DNA of 64,000 bases from Chrysoperla carnea (taxonomy: Eukaryota > Arthropoda > Insecta > Neuroptera > Chrysopidae), in NCBI RefSeq assembly GCF_905475395.1, contig NC_058342.1:2679001-2743000 (forward strand), read 5' to 3'. A program made the position numbers and the translations under genes. Under the pieces are notes generated by a model, which saw nothing but the letters and a program-made list of their open reading frames with translations, had not been told where the DNA came from and searched no databases. Each line of letters opens with the position of its first letter. Within the stretch, counting starts at the first letter, position 1. Of this stretch, positions 29,886 through 40,214 are shown in pieces.

Positions 29886-30506
29886 TTTATTTGCTTAAAA
29901 TCCACTTTATTTAAAAATTTTTTTTTTTGCCTATCAAAATATTTTGTTTATGATCATTTCAACTTGTTAGTCATCTTCAGAACAATAGTATTTCAAACAA
30001 CAACGTACCTGTATTTATACTAAAATAGAAATTTGCAAATTATGTAATAATCAGGTGATATTGAAAACTGTAGATTTGTTAAAAAATAAATAAAAACAAT
30101 TGTATGATTAAAAAACGTTAAAACTTATTCGTTAAAAGAAAACGAAAGCAGTTTTCGCTTGATAAAATTAAAAATTACACATAATAAATAACAAATAAAT
30201 AGTTAAAAGATAAATAAATAGATAAAATTTGTTTCTTTTTCAGAAAACCGTTAAAAAGTTAAAAGAATAAAAAATAAGTTAATAAAACAATTATGAACTA
30301 ATGTCCATTTGACTAGAAGGAAACTAATTTCTATAATTGCGAAAATAAAGTTGAACCCGTTAGAAACATTTGATCGTTCAAAACTTCGAAACCATCCCTG
30401 GTATGTTTATGGATTTCCAAAGCCTCTAGTAGATTCATTCTTGTACCTTTTTGGGCAAAATGTAGAATTTCCATCGTGTCTTTAGGTTTATGCCCTGAAT
30501 CCAATA
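29872..30506 (-). repeat. PLE pseudo-LTR, copy 2 with truncated GIY-YIG end
   Basis: Repeats 27007 to about 27640 with about 2% differences. It includes a hammerhead candidate at about 29944-29985 and the last 57 codons of the endonuclease (30331-30506; KDTMEILHFAQKGTRMNLLE). It ends at the gypsy junction. Confidence 0.8.
29944..29985 (-). ncRNA. Candidate minimal hammerhead ribozyme, PLE copy 2
   Basis: Same sequence elements as 27080-27122, in the second pseudo-LTR. Confidence 0.45.
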
Positions 30507-30669
30507 CTGGTGGAACAAATACCGAAATCATCGGGCATATTTTTCAAGAAGCTAGGCGAAGTAAAAGTATACAGCCAAAAATTAACATTAATACACTAAT
30601 ACAACTATATTTAAAAATAATTTAGAATTAGCTACGAAACACTATCAAAAATCATACAATTTTTGTAAT

Positions 30670-32421
30670 TTGATACCCCATAATAGTTCTAACGCAGCAA
30701 CATGCATATTACAAATGAAATTACTAAGTCAACAAATACAGGAGATAAGAATGTTATTAAAGTCTGTACAATTACATCATCAAACATATAGCCATATTAT
30801 ACAAAAAAAGGGTCTAATTAATGCCGGTTCAAGTGTATTAAAATGGTTAGTAGGTACTCCATCAGCTGACGATGGTATATTTTATACAAACTCTATTAAT
30901 TCATTAATTGAAGATAGAAAAACGACACATCTTATGATGAAGGATCAAATTAAAATTTTATCAGAAACCATGAATACTCTAAACAAAACACTTAATACCG
31001 TGGAAGACACTGAACGCGAATTAAATTTAAACGTTCAAACACTTAACTCATTTATTAATAACGCTACTCAGATTATTAATAATGACCATTTACAATTAGA
31101 AATTTTAGACCATTTATTATTAATCAAACAATTAAATGATCTTAATTTTAGGCAACTAGAACAATATAGCATGACACTAACATTAGTTCGACATGGTATT
31201 GTTGACTATAATATTATCAATCCAACGAGTTTAATAGAAGAATTAACTTCTCTTAAACAATTTCAATTGCCACTTAAAGTTAATCCTGAAAACATAGAAA
31301 ACTATTACAAAATAATGGAAACTAAATCTTTTATGAAAGATGATTTATTAGTTGTATTAATCAAAATTCCAACCGCACAAATTATGGAATATACTCTCTA
31401 TCTAACTTTTCCTTTACCCAATCCTCATAAAAATTCAAGTTCATCATCCTACATAGAAATTGATTACCCTTACATAATTTCTAGTAGAAGTAAAAGTCAA
31501 TTCGCTTTACTAAAAAACATAGATAATTGTAAATTAGCAGATACCACCTACATTTGTACCAAAGTGGAAATTATGGAAAGAAGATCGGACAATGTCTTCG
31601 AATTTGAAATATTCGATCTACAAGATCAAAAAATTCCAAAAATATGCAAAATTACAACAATCAACGCAATTCCTGAAATCTGGCAAACTGTGTCAGAAAA
31701 TGAATGGTTATTCATTCTTAGTAAACCTACAAAAGGCAACCTTCTCTGTAATGATGGGCAAGACAAAGACGTAACAATAAATGGTATTGGATTACTGAAA
31801 ATCACCAACAACTGTCGACTTATTAAAACGAATATTCTCCTACAACCTGAAATATCCATTAAAAATAATCCCTCTTACATAAAAATTGCTGAAGTAGATA
31901 TCCTTGAAGACGATTGCTGCAAATACCTAAACCGAACCAAACCTTTATCTCCAGAATACCTCAAACCTGTAAAAATTACCAATCTGGATCTAAATGACAT
32001 CAAGTATACTCACCACAAACTGGAACAAATGGATCAAAATTTACAATCACAATTAAATAAGCCATTCGTCATAAAATATGAAAGTACGATATATCAATGG
32101 CCATGTTATGGTGGAATTGGTTTATTATCAGCATTATTCTTCTATTACATCTACAAATATGGGATCGTAAAAGTATTAATCAAGTTATTATCAAAATTAT
32201 TTAATTGTCTCATTCCATGTAAAAAAGGCGGCAATGGAGATACATTCAATTTTTATAACTGCAGTCTTTTTGGTGACAACAAGCACAATCAAGTACAACC
32301 GATATCATCAGAAGTAACTTACGAACCGACAACAGAAACTTGTCTAATAAATAATCGCAGAAGGTCAACTTCCAGTTCAAGTATAACAGGCCGACGATCA
32401 ATCCGACCAATACAACTTTAA
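30670..32421 (+). CDS. env: Env (baculovirus F-like fusion glycoprotein), gypsy copy C
   Basis: The open frame of 583 codons begins at TTG ATA CCC, not at ATG; the signal-peptide exon upstream is disrupted here. It has an ectodomain with a basic cleavage site followed by GLINAGSSVLKWLVGT, helical heptad regions (residues 75-130), several cysteines in the distal half (DDCCKYL), a transmembrane segment GGIGLLSALFFYYIYKYG near residue 505 and a cytoplasmic tail ending RSIRPIQL. The family mediates entry of errantiviruses and baculoviruses. The body frame has no stops, so it is the best preserved env in the window, yet it lacks gag-pol and a proper start. Confidence 0.85.
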   Translation: MIPHNSSNAATCILQMKLLSQQIQEIRMLLKSVQLHHQTYSHIIQKKGLINAGSSVLKWLVGTPSADDGIFYTNSINSLIEDRKTTHLMMKDQIKILSETMNTLNKTLNTVEDTERELNLNVQTLNSFINNATQIINNDHLQLEILDHLLLIKQLNDLNFRQLEQYSMTLTLVRHGIVDYNIINPTSLIEELTSLKQFQLPLKVNPENIENYYKIMETKSFMKDDLLVVLIKIPTAQIMEYTLYLTFPLPNPHKNSSSSSYIEIDYPYIISSRSKSQFALLKNIDNCKLADTTYICTKVEIMERRSDNVFEFEIFDLQDQKIPKICKITTINAIPEIWQTVSENEWLFILSKPTKGNLLCNDGQDKDVTINGIGLLKITNNCRLIKTNILLQPEISIKNNPSYIKIAEVDILEDDCCKYLNRTKPLSPEYLKPVKITNLDLNDIKYTHHKLEQMDQNLQSQLNKPFVIKYESTIYQWPCYGGIGLLSALFFYYIYKYGIVKVLIKLLSKLFNCLIPCKKGGNGDTFNFYNCSLFGDNKHNQVQPISSEVTYEPTTETCLINNRRRSTSSSSITGRRSIRPIQL

Positions 32422-32516
32422 ACACCTGGAAACTAATCAAGAAGGGGACCACCACAGACTCGAGAAGCTCCAAAATCTTGTTCCAAAATTTAGTAACTTC
32501 TCTAATGGCGGAGGAA

Positions 32517-32862
32517 TGTGGAGTATCGGAAATGGCACATCCTGTTGAAATAAAAAATCATAAATTTGCAAGAATATTATAAAATTATTTTTTATTCTTG
32601 TGTGAATTTCATTACTTAAGCAAAAATAACCAATATAATTTTTGTATAAATAAATTCAATCGAAACCATTATTTTTCAGTTCTAATTAAAATATTGTAAA
32701 GTTCTAATAAAGATTGCGAAAAGTTCTATTCAAAATTTCGTAAAGTTCTAATAAAATTTTTGTCAGTCAAGTTCAAATTATGTCATTGTACTTTTATTGT
32801 ATAATTTTAATAATCGGTTTAATTTTGTTTTAATAAATTAAAGATTTAATATTGTGTAAAAT
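32517..32862 (+). repeat. Partial 3' LTR of gypsy copy C
   Basis: Starts TGTGGAG right after GGCGGAGGAA and is interrupted at about 32862 by PLE 2. Confidence 0.75.
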
Positions 32863-32956
32863 AATCGTTATTTTGTTTAAAGGTAAAATAAGTTAATTTT
32901 ACAACTTTTTGTTTTAAGTTTGCAATTCCACTTTTTATTTAAAATTATTTAAATTT

Positions 32957-32997
32957 AGTTTACATGTTTCGGGTTTTATCCCATTGTCGAAACTGTG
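32957..32997 (-). ncRNA. Degenerate hammerhead-like motif in PLE 2 3' UTR
   Basis: The minus strand has a GGG-ATAAAA-CCC hairpin directly followed by GAAAC, preceded by a diverged core (GACAAT). The layout matches PLE hammerheads but the first core is mutated, so it is probably inactive. Confidence 0.3.
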
Positions 32998-33589
32998 AAG
33001 ACATCGTTACAGGTGGCTCTTATTTATACAAAAATTTTTTAACAATTTTTTGAAAAACAAAATACGTCATATTATATTAAAAACAAATTACGTAACAAAT
33101 AGCTAGTAAAATATAATATTCAATAAAGTGTATTAGAATATACCTTCATTGAGTAAGTCAAAAAATAAAAATAAAAAACAATGAATATTGATAAAAAATT
33201 CTTGGAATTATCTATAAATAAATAAATAAATATAAATAAATATTTAGAATATTTCTTCCGTGTCTGAAAATATAAAATTTAGATTAGTGAAAATAACTTG
33301 GATGGGAAACATTCGATTTGTTCATTCAATAGAGTGTTGGGTCCTTTTTTATGTTTATGGATTTCCAAACCTTCCAACACATCCAGTCTTTGACCTTTTT
33401 TTGCTATGTGCAGTATTTCTAGCTTACTGTTTGGAATGTGATCATTTTCTATCAGGTGGTTGGCAAAAGCCGAATCTGTTCTTTTTAACCTGAAAGAGCG
33501 TAGGTGTTCTGCTTTTCGAATTTCAAACGGTCAACCTGATTGTCCAACGTAGCTAGCATCACATTGGGCACAAGAAAGTTTATCGCTAT

Positions 33590-33965
33590 GTGGATGACAT
33601 CATCATATGCTTTGATGGTACACAAAGACAATTGGAGACTTTCTTGGACATGGCTAGCTCTTTCAGTAAGAAAATTCAATTCACCTTAGAAATTGAATGT
33701 GAGGACCAATTAAATTTTCTGGATTTGAACATCAAAAAAACAAAGAACAACTTGGATTTCAACATCTACCGTAAGCCTACTTTTACGGACACAACGATCC
33801 ACTCAGACTCGGTTCATCCCATTAACCATAAATTGGCTGCTTACCAATCAATGGTAAACAGAGCGTTACAAATACCATTATCAAAATCCAATTTTATGGA
33901 AGAAATTAGCACAATTAAAATCATTGCTATTAATAATGGTTATGATCCGAATATGGTGGATTATA
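33590..33965 (+). pseudogene. PLE 2 RT fragment (inverted 5' segment)
   Basis: About 125 codons after the YVDD box, comprising the RT thumb and linker, with LNFLDLNI and YRKPTFTD motifs shared with PLE 1. It has no start of its own and runs into the gypsy B LTR. Confidence 0.75.
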
Positions 33966-34589
33966 TATACTTCGATGATTAATTTCCAATCACTTTTGAC
34001 CGAATTATAATGCTCGAGAACGACTTGGCAATCTTGTTAAAAAGATGAGGAGGATCGCCACTTAGTTTTTTCGACTAACATAAGAAACGGAGCTCTAATT
34101 TAATCGTTAGTTCCGGTCACGTTCGATTACTGTTTTTAACGTCGATAATTTATTTCGGTGTTTTGATTTAACTGTGCGTCGATTTATTTATAATTATTCT
34201 ATTTAAAAACGACTGAAGGTTTTGTTGAAATAATGAATAATTTATTTTACACAAAATTAAATCTTTAATTTATTAAAACAAAATTAAACCGATTATTAAA
34301 ATTATACAATAAAAGTACAATGACATAATTTGAACTTGACTGACAAAAATTTTATTAGAACTTTACGAAATTTTGAATAGAACTTTTCGCAATCTTTATT
34401 AGAACTTTACAATATTTTAATTAGAACTGAAAAATAATGGTTTCGATTGAATTTATTTATACAAAAATTATATTGGTTATTTTTGCTTAAGTAATGAAAT
34501 TCACACAAGAATAAAAAATAATTTTATAATATTTTTGCAAATTTATGATTTTTTATTTCAACAGGATGTGCCATTTCCGATACTCCACA
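33966..34589 (-). repeat. 3' LTR of gypsy copy B
   Basis: Begins TGTGGAG at 34589 after the purine tract GGCGGAGGAA. It ends at PLE 2, about 28 bp short of the end seen in the 5' LTR. Confidence 0.8.
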
Positions 34590-34684
34590 TTCCTCCGCCA
34601 TTAGAGAAGTTACTAAATTTTGGAACAAGATTTTGGAGCTTCTCGAGTCTGTGGTGGTCCCCTTCTTGATTAGTTTCCAGGTGT

Positions 34685-36436
34685 TTAAAGTTGTATTGGT
34701 CGGATTGATCGTCGGCCTGTTATACTTGAACTGGAAGTTGACCTTCTGCGATTATTTATTAGACAAGTTTCTGTTGTCGGTTCGTAAGTTACTTCTGATG
34801 ATATCGGTTGTACTTGATTGTGCTTGTTGTCACCAAAAAGACTGCAGTTATAAAAATTGAATGTATCTCCATTGCCGCCTTTTTTACATGGAATGAGACA
34901 ATTAAATAATTTTGATAATAACTTGATTAATACTTTTACGATCCCATATTTGTAGACGTAATAGAAGAATAATGCTGATAATAAACCAATTCCACCATAA
35001 CATGGCCATTGATATATCGTACTTTCATATTTTATGACGAATGGCTTATTTAATTGTGATTGTAAATTTTGATCCATTTGTTCCAGTTTGTGGTGAGTAT
35101 ACTTGATGTCATTTAGATCCAGATTGGTAATTTTTATAGGTTTGAGGTATTCTGGAGATAAAGGTTTGGTTCGGTTTAGGTATTTGCAGCAATCGTCTTC
35201 AAGGATATCTACTTCAGCAATTTTTATGTAAGAGGGATTATTTTTAATGGATATTTCAGGTTGTAGGAGAATATTCGTTTTAATAAGTCGACAGTTGTTG
35301 GTGATTTTCAGTAATCCAATACCATTTATTGTTACGTCTTTGTCTTGCCCATCATTACAGAGAAGGTTGCCTTTTGTAGGTTTACTAAGAATGAGTAACC
35401 ATTTATTTTCTGACACAGTTTGCCAAATTTCAGGAATTGCGTTGATTGTTGTAATTTTGCATATTTTTGGAATTTTTTGATCTTGTAGATCGAATATTTC
35501 CAATTCGCAGACGTTGTCCGATCTTCTTTCCATAATTTCCACTTTGGTACAAATGTAGGTGGTATCTGCTAATTTACAATTGTCTATGTTTTTTAGTAAA
35601 GCGAATTGACTTTTACTTCTACTAGAAATTATGTAAGGGTAATCAATTTCTATGTAGGATAATGAACTTGAATTTTTATGAGGAGTGGGTAAAGGAAAAG
35701 TTTGATAGAGAGTATATTCCATAATTTGTGCGATTGGAATTTTGATTAATACAACTAGTAAATCATCTTTCATAAAATATTTAGTTTCCATTATTTTGTA
35801 ATAGTTTTCTATGTTTTCAGGATTAACTTTAAGTGGCAATTGAAATTGTTTAAGAGAAGTTAATTCTTCTATTAAGCTCGTTGGATTAATAATATTATAG
35901 TCAACAATACCATGTCGAACTAATGTTAGTGTCTTGCTATATTGTTTTAGTTGCCTAAAATTAAGATCATTTAATTGTTTGATTAATAATAAATGGTCTA
36001 AAATTCCTAATTGTAAATGGTCATTATTAATAATCTGAGTAGCGTTATCAATAAATGAGTTAAATGTTTGAACGTTTAAATTTAATTCGCGTTCAGTGTC
36101 TTCCACGGTATTAAGTGTTTTGTTTAGAGTATTCATGGTTTCTGATAAAATTTTAATTTGATCCTTCATCATAAGATGTGTTGTTTTTCTATCTTCAATT
36201 AATGAATTAATAGAGTTTGTATAAAATATACCATCGTCAGCTGATGGAGTACCTACTAACCATTTTAATACACTTGAACCGGCATTAATTAGACCTCTTT
36301 TTTGTATAATATGGCTATATGTTTGATGATGTAATTGTACAGACTTTAATAACATTCTTATCTCCTGTATTTGTTGACTTAGTAATTTCATTTGTAATAT
36401 GCATGTTGCTGCGTTAGAACTATTATGAGGTATCAA
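34685..36436 (-). CDS. env: Env (baculovirus F-like), gypsy copy B, main body
   Basis: 583 codons open, highly similar to copy C. It shows a basic cleavage site before GLINAGSSVLKW, coiled-coil-like heptads after it, a cysteine-bearing distal ectodomain, a transmembrane segment (GGIGLLSALFFYYVYKYG) and a cytoplasmic tail. The first codon of the open frame is TTG. The real start is in the upstream piece at 36476-36664, from which it is separated by one in-frame TGA. As in relatives it would act as a class I fusion glycoprotein. Its expression would rely on splicing from the leader donor. Confidence 0.85.
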   Translation of the reverse strand: MIPHNSSNAATCILQMKLLSQQIQEIRMLLKSVQLHHQTYSHIIQKRGLINAGSSVLKWLVGTPSADDGIFYTNSINSLIEDRKTTHLMMKDQIKILSETMNTLNKTLNTVEDTERELNLNVQTFNSFIDNATQIINNDHLQLGILDHLLLIKQLNDLNFRQLKQYSKTLTLVRHGIVDYNIINPTSLIEELTSLKQFQLPLKVNPENIENYYKIMETKYFMKDDLLVVLIKIPIAQIMEYTLYQTFPLPTPHKNSSSLSYIEIDYPYIISSRSKSQFALLKNIDNCKLADTTYICTKVEIMERRSDNVCELEIFDLQDQKIPKICKITTINAIPEIWQTVSENKWLLILSKPTKGNLLCNDGQDKDVTINGIGLLKITNNCRLIKTNILLQPEISIKNNPSYIKIAEVDILEDDCCKYLNRTKPLSPEYLKPIKITNLDLNDIKYTHHKLEQMDQNLQSQLNKPFVIKYESTIYQWPCYGGIGLLSALFFYYVYKYGIVKVLIKLLSKLFNCLIPCKKGGNGDTFNFYNCSLFGDNKHNQVQPISSEVTYEPTTETCLINNRRRSTSSSSITGRRSIRPIQL

Positions 36437-36475
36437 ATTACAAAAATTGTATGATTTTTGATAGTGTTTCGTAGC

Positions 36476-36664
36476 TCATTCTAAATTATTTTTAAATATA
36501 GTTGTATTAGTGTAGTGAATTAATGTTAATTTTTGGCTGCATACTTTTGCTTCGCCTAGTTTCTTGAAAAATATGCCCGATGATTTCGGTATCTGTTCCA
36601 CCAGTATTTCTGTCATCACGTGGTGTAGAAGTATTGACGAAATTAATATTTTCCACATCTTTAT
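36476..36664 (-). pseudogene. env: Env N-terminal piece with signal peptide, copy B
   Basis: Starts at an ATG followed by WKILISSILLHHVM, a signal-peptide-like stretch, and continues in the env frame to a TGA at about 36474-36476. A pyrimidine-rich TGTTTCAG ends at 36665, a good 3' splice site just before this ATG. It overlaps the end of pol in another frame. Confidence 0.6.
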
Positions 36665-39600
36665 CTGAAACATACAGTTTCACATTATTCATGTGATATG
36701 TTTTTTCCAATTTTTTCATTTTTATTGTTACAGTGTGTTTTTCAGGATTGACTTTGGTTATTTGGAAAGTACCTTTATATCTTTCAGAAAGTTTACCGGG
36801 TGCACATTGTCCTTCCTTAACTAATACGAAATCGTTTATTTTGAAATTTCTAATTTTGTTGCCTGCTGCTTTGTCGTACTGTTGTTTGTTAACTTGTTTT
36901 GATTGTTTTAAATTATTTCTAGCTACTTCTCGAATTTTTTTAATTTTGTCTTGTACCTCTTGTGAAAATTTGTCGTAAGTTTACCCTATTACTCCTTTGT
37001 TGAAAGACATTGGTATATTTGGTTCAATTCCAAAAACTAATTTATATGGAGTTTCACCTGTTGATCTGTTTGCGTGTGTGTTGTACGAGTAGGTAGCCAA
37101 ATACAACATTTCGTCCCAATTGTCCATTGATTCGTTTACATATGAACGGAGGTAGTTCTCCAGATACGTATGACTTCTTTCCAAAGAGCCATTGCTTTGC
37201 GGATGGTAGCAGCTTGTTGTCTTGTTCTTGATTGAAAATAGTTTATTTACTTCCTTGAATAATGCACTTGTAAATACAGGATCTTGATCAGTTAGTATGG
37301 CTTTTGGAAAACCAAATGTACTTGCGTATTTTAGAAAATAGACCGCAGTTGTTTCAGCTTTTCTGTCTTCCATTGGGAATGCTTGGAGATGTTTAGTAAG
37401 GTTGTCTTGCATAGTAACTATAAACTTATTTCCACTTTTTGTTTGTGGTAAGGGTCCGACAAAGTCTAAAGAGATTTCTTCATTAAAGTTCACTGCTGTT
37501 GTCGTAATAACCATTGGAGATTTCCTTATAATTGAATATTTGTTTTTCTGGCATGTGACACATTTTTTGATATAATTTTCGGCATAACTTTTCATGCCTT
37601 TCCAGAAGTATTTTTGACGTAATTCTTGATAGGTACGAGCCTGTCCTGGGTGACCACTTAGTGGACTATCATGGAACTCTTGGAGGAGTTTTAATTTTTC
37701 TTCTTCGGTTCTTACGATAGTTGTTGCGCCGTTATTAGCTTCAGGTGTGATGCTGGCTTCGCTTTGACTTGATTCATCATCTGTTTCGATTTCCACAGTT
37801 TCTGGGGGTTCTTGTTTGGCTTCAGAACTAGGGCCTGGTTCGCCTATTTCAGCTAGTTCATTGTCCAAAACGTCTTGTATTTCTTTTTCAGAGAGATAAA
37901 CATTAAAATTTATATTTTCAACGGGTATTATTTGAATATTATTTTCGAAGTGATGATGTAGCAAATTATTTAAATAATTATTATTTAATTTTTTATCTAT
38001 TATACTAGGATGAATAATAGTATTTTTATCAGTTGAAGTCAAGGACACTTCATACAATGTTTCATAGAATAGTTTTACGTTCATATTATTTTGAATTGTG
38101 TTTTTTAAAATGATTAATATTATTGTTTGGGTGCCGTTTTCGTTTCTTATCACTTGACCGATATTTGCGTTGTTTATGTCCTCTCGGGTGAAGTTATTTA
38201 AAATAAATGTTTTTAAATTATTATTTATATTTAAATCTTTAGTTAATGGAATTATTAGAGTTTTTAAATTATTTATATTGACGATGTTATTTATGTATGG
38301 GATTTTAACGTTATTTTTTATCGTTTTGTCGAAATCTTCAAATTTTTTCGATTTATTTACGATAGCCATAAGAATTGGTCTGCTAAGTAGATCTGCTGTG
38401 TAGTTGGTTTTACCAGGGGTGTATTTTATTCTATCTTGGTAATTCATTAGCTTCAGTCTCCATCTTGCTAATCGACTAGTTGGGTCTTTCACTGAATGTA
38501 GCCAAACTAAAGGTCGGTGATCAGTTTTTATTTCGAACAATCTTGCGTACAGAAAATGATGGAAGTTTTTTACTGTCTTAATTATTGCCAAACATTCTTT
38601 TTCGATTGTGGAATAATTTCTTTCAGCTTTATTCAACGTATATGAATAAAATGCAATCGGCATATCGATACCATTGTACTCTTGCGTCAGAACTCCGCCT
38701 AGAGCTTCGTTACTAGCATCGGTGGTGATAGAAAACATTTTGCTGTCGTCAGGATGTCTTAGAATAGGGGCTGAAGTAATCTTTTCTTTCAATAATTTAA
38801 ATGCGTCTACACAACTTTTATCGAAATCGAATTTTATGTTCTTTTTCAGTAGTTTTGTAAGTGGTTTTGTTATTTTACCGTAATTTTCGATGAACTTACG
38901 GTAATAACCAGTTATTCCCAAGAAACTTTGAATTTGTTTAATATTTGTTGGTTGATTTAATTTTAGTATTTTTTCTATTTTTTCTGCTTGGGGTTTGATG
39001 CCATCTACTGTTACGATGTGTCCAAGATACTTTAATTCTTTTTGTAGAAATTCGCATTTTTCAATATTAAGTTTTAAATTGTTTTTCTTTAGAATACTTA
39101 ACACTTCATTTAGATTTTCAATATGATTTTGGAGGTTTTTGCCTAATATAATTACATCATCAAGGTAGCACATACACTTTCCTTGGTTTATTTGATCAGC
39201 AAAGATTTCGTTCATTAGAGTTTGGAAACTGGCTGGGGCGTTTACCAAACCAAAGGGCATACGTAGAAATTCCCAGTGACCGTTCCCGACAGTGAATGCC
39301 GTCTTTGGGATGTCTTCCTCTTTGACCATAATTTGATGAAACCCGCTGGCCAAATCAATTGCCGAATAATATTGGTTACCTCCCAAATTACTAAGTATTT
39401 CGTCTATACGCGGTATAGGATAGTTGTTTGATATCGTTATCTCATTTAGCTTGCGATAATCGATTACCATTCTAAAGTGTTTAGTATTTGAGTGTGGTGT
39501 TTGTTTTTTGTCTACAATCCACACAGGTGAGTTATAAGGTGATTTACTCTTCCGAATAATGTTGTTTTTTAGAAGTTCATTTACTTGACGTTGAGCTTCG

Positions 39601-40214
39601 TCTTTCAATGCTTTTGGTAATGGGTAAATTTTATTTTTGATGGGTTCTAGGTCTTTTAATTTGATTTCATGCTGAATAACGTTTGTACAACCCGGCGAAT
39701 CGTCATCTAGTTTGACAATTTCATGGTGTTGTAAAACCGTTTCAATTAATAATTTTTGTTCAGTTGAATTTAGATTATTGATTCCTAAGTTTTCTAAAAT
39801 ATTGTTTTTTCTATTGATTTGAATGTTGTTAAAATTATAAACATTTTGTTTTAATACTGGCTCTAATTCTATAGTATTATTTTTATAATTAATAATTGCA
39901 TTGTGTTTACTTAAGAAATCTGATCCTAGAATTCCATCATATGGTATATTATCTGTTTGAACTAAGTGAAAATAATGATGATATGGACTTTTGTTTTTAT
40001 TCATAAAAATTGATACTACACCATATGTTTCAACTAGACCTTGAGTAATGCCTTTTAAATTTATTTTTAAACGAGAATCTATATCTGTTTTGTGATTAGG
40101 ATTTAAATTGTTTGTTTTTAAGATAGAGCACGATGCTCCGGTATCAATTAAAAATAGAAATTCGTTAGTTTTCGAATGGTTGCTTGTAAATGTTATCTTT
40201 TTATCATTTACAAC
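36507..40214 (-). pseudogene. pol: pol (protease-RT-RNase H-integrase), gypsy copy B, one late stop
   Basis: The frame enters from gag by a frame change near 40215 (no ATG needed; first ATG at 40004). Protease: DTGAS near 40140 and YDGILGSDFL. RT: FRMVIDYRKLN, RMPFGLVNAPASF, CYLDDVI. RNase H: TTDASNEALGG, STIEKECLAI, KTDHRPL. Integrase: zinc finger with HPGQ...CVTCQKN; catalytic core SLDFVGPL, TDQDPVF, SNGSLERSH. At 36979-36981 a TAA ends the 1007-codon open frame after NKGVIG. The same frame then continues to about 36507 with the integrase C-terminus (KLEKTYHMNNVKL). A single change thus removes the C-terminal domain. Confidence 0.9.

Larger units (their letters stand above)
27006..30506 (-). 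mobile_element. Penelope-like element, tandem insertion (full copy plus 5'-truncated copy)
   Basis: The full copy spans 27006 to about 29885 on the minus strand (N-terminal region, RT, GIY-YIG, 3' UTR). A second, truncated copy at 29872-30506 repeats the 3' terminal 635 bases. This gives the pseudo-LTR arrangement typical of Penelope elements. The junction to gypsy at 30503-30506 shows 4-bp microhomology (AATA). The insertion interrupts gypsy env and is flanked by the 1-kb direct repeat. Confidence 0.85.
30503..32862 (+). mobile_element. Gypsy copy C: env plus partial 3' LTR
   Basis: Starts within the pol/env boundary region (same position as 26005 of copy A) and contains a whole env frame, polypurine tract and the first 346 bp of the LTR (32517-32862). 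A second PLE cuts it. The first 1001 bases duplicate 26005-27005. Confidence 0.85.
32863..33965. mobile_element. Second Penelope-like element with 5' inversion
   Basis: 32863-33570 is minus strand: a 3' UTR, then a GIY-YIG end (CDASYVGQSG near 33555, NHLIENDHIPNSKLEILH, VLEGLEIHKH). From about 33578 the orientation flips to plus and gives an RT palm piece: YVDDIIICFDG, LNFLDLNIKK, FNIYRKPTFTDTT, then ISTIKIIAINNGYDPN. The two pieces are from one family that differs from PLE 1. This is the geometry of twin-primed 5' inversion. The right edge abuts the LTR of gypsy copy B. Confidence 0.75.

Noticed and set aside
34633..34860. 75-codon frame beginning MELLESVVVPF on the strand opposite env copy B (also at 20410-20634 and 32246-32473)
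   Set aside because: It recurs only because it is the antisense of the repeated env tail; no independent evidence of coding.
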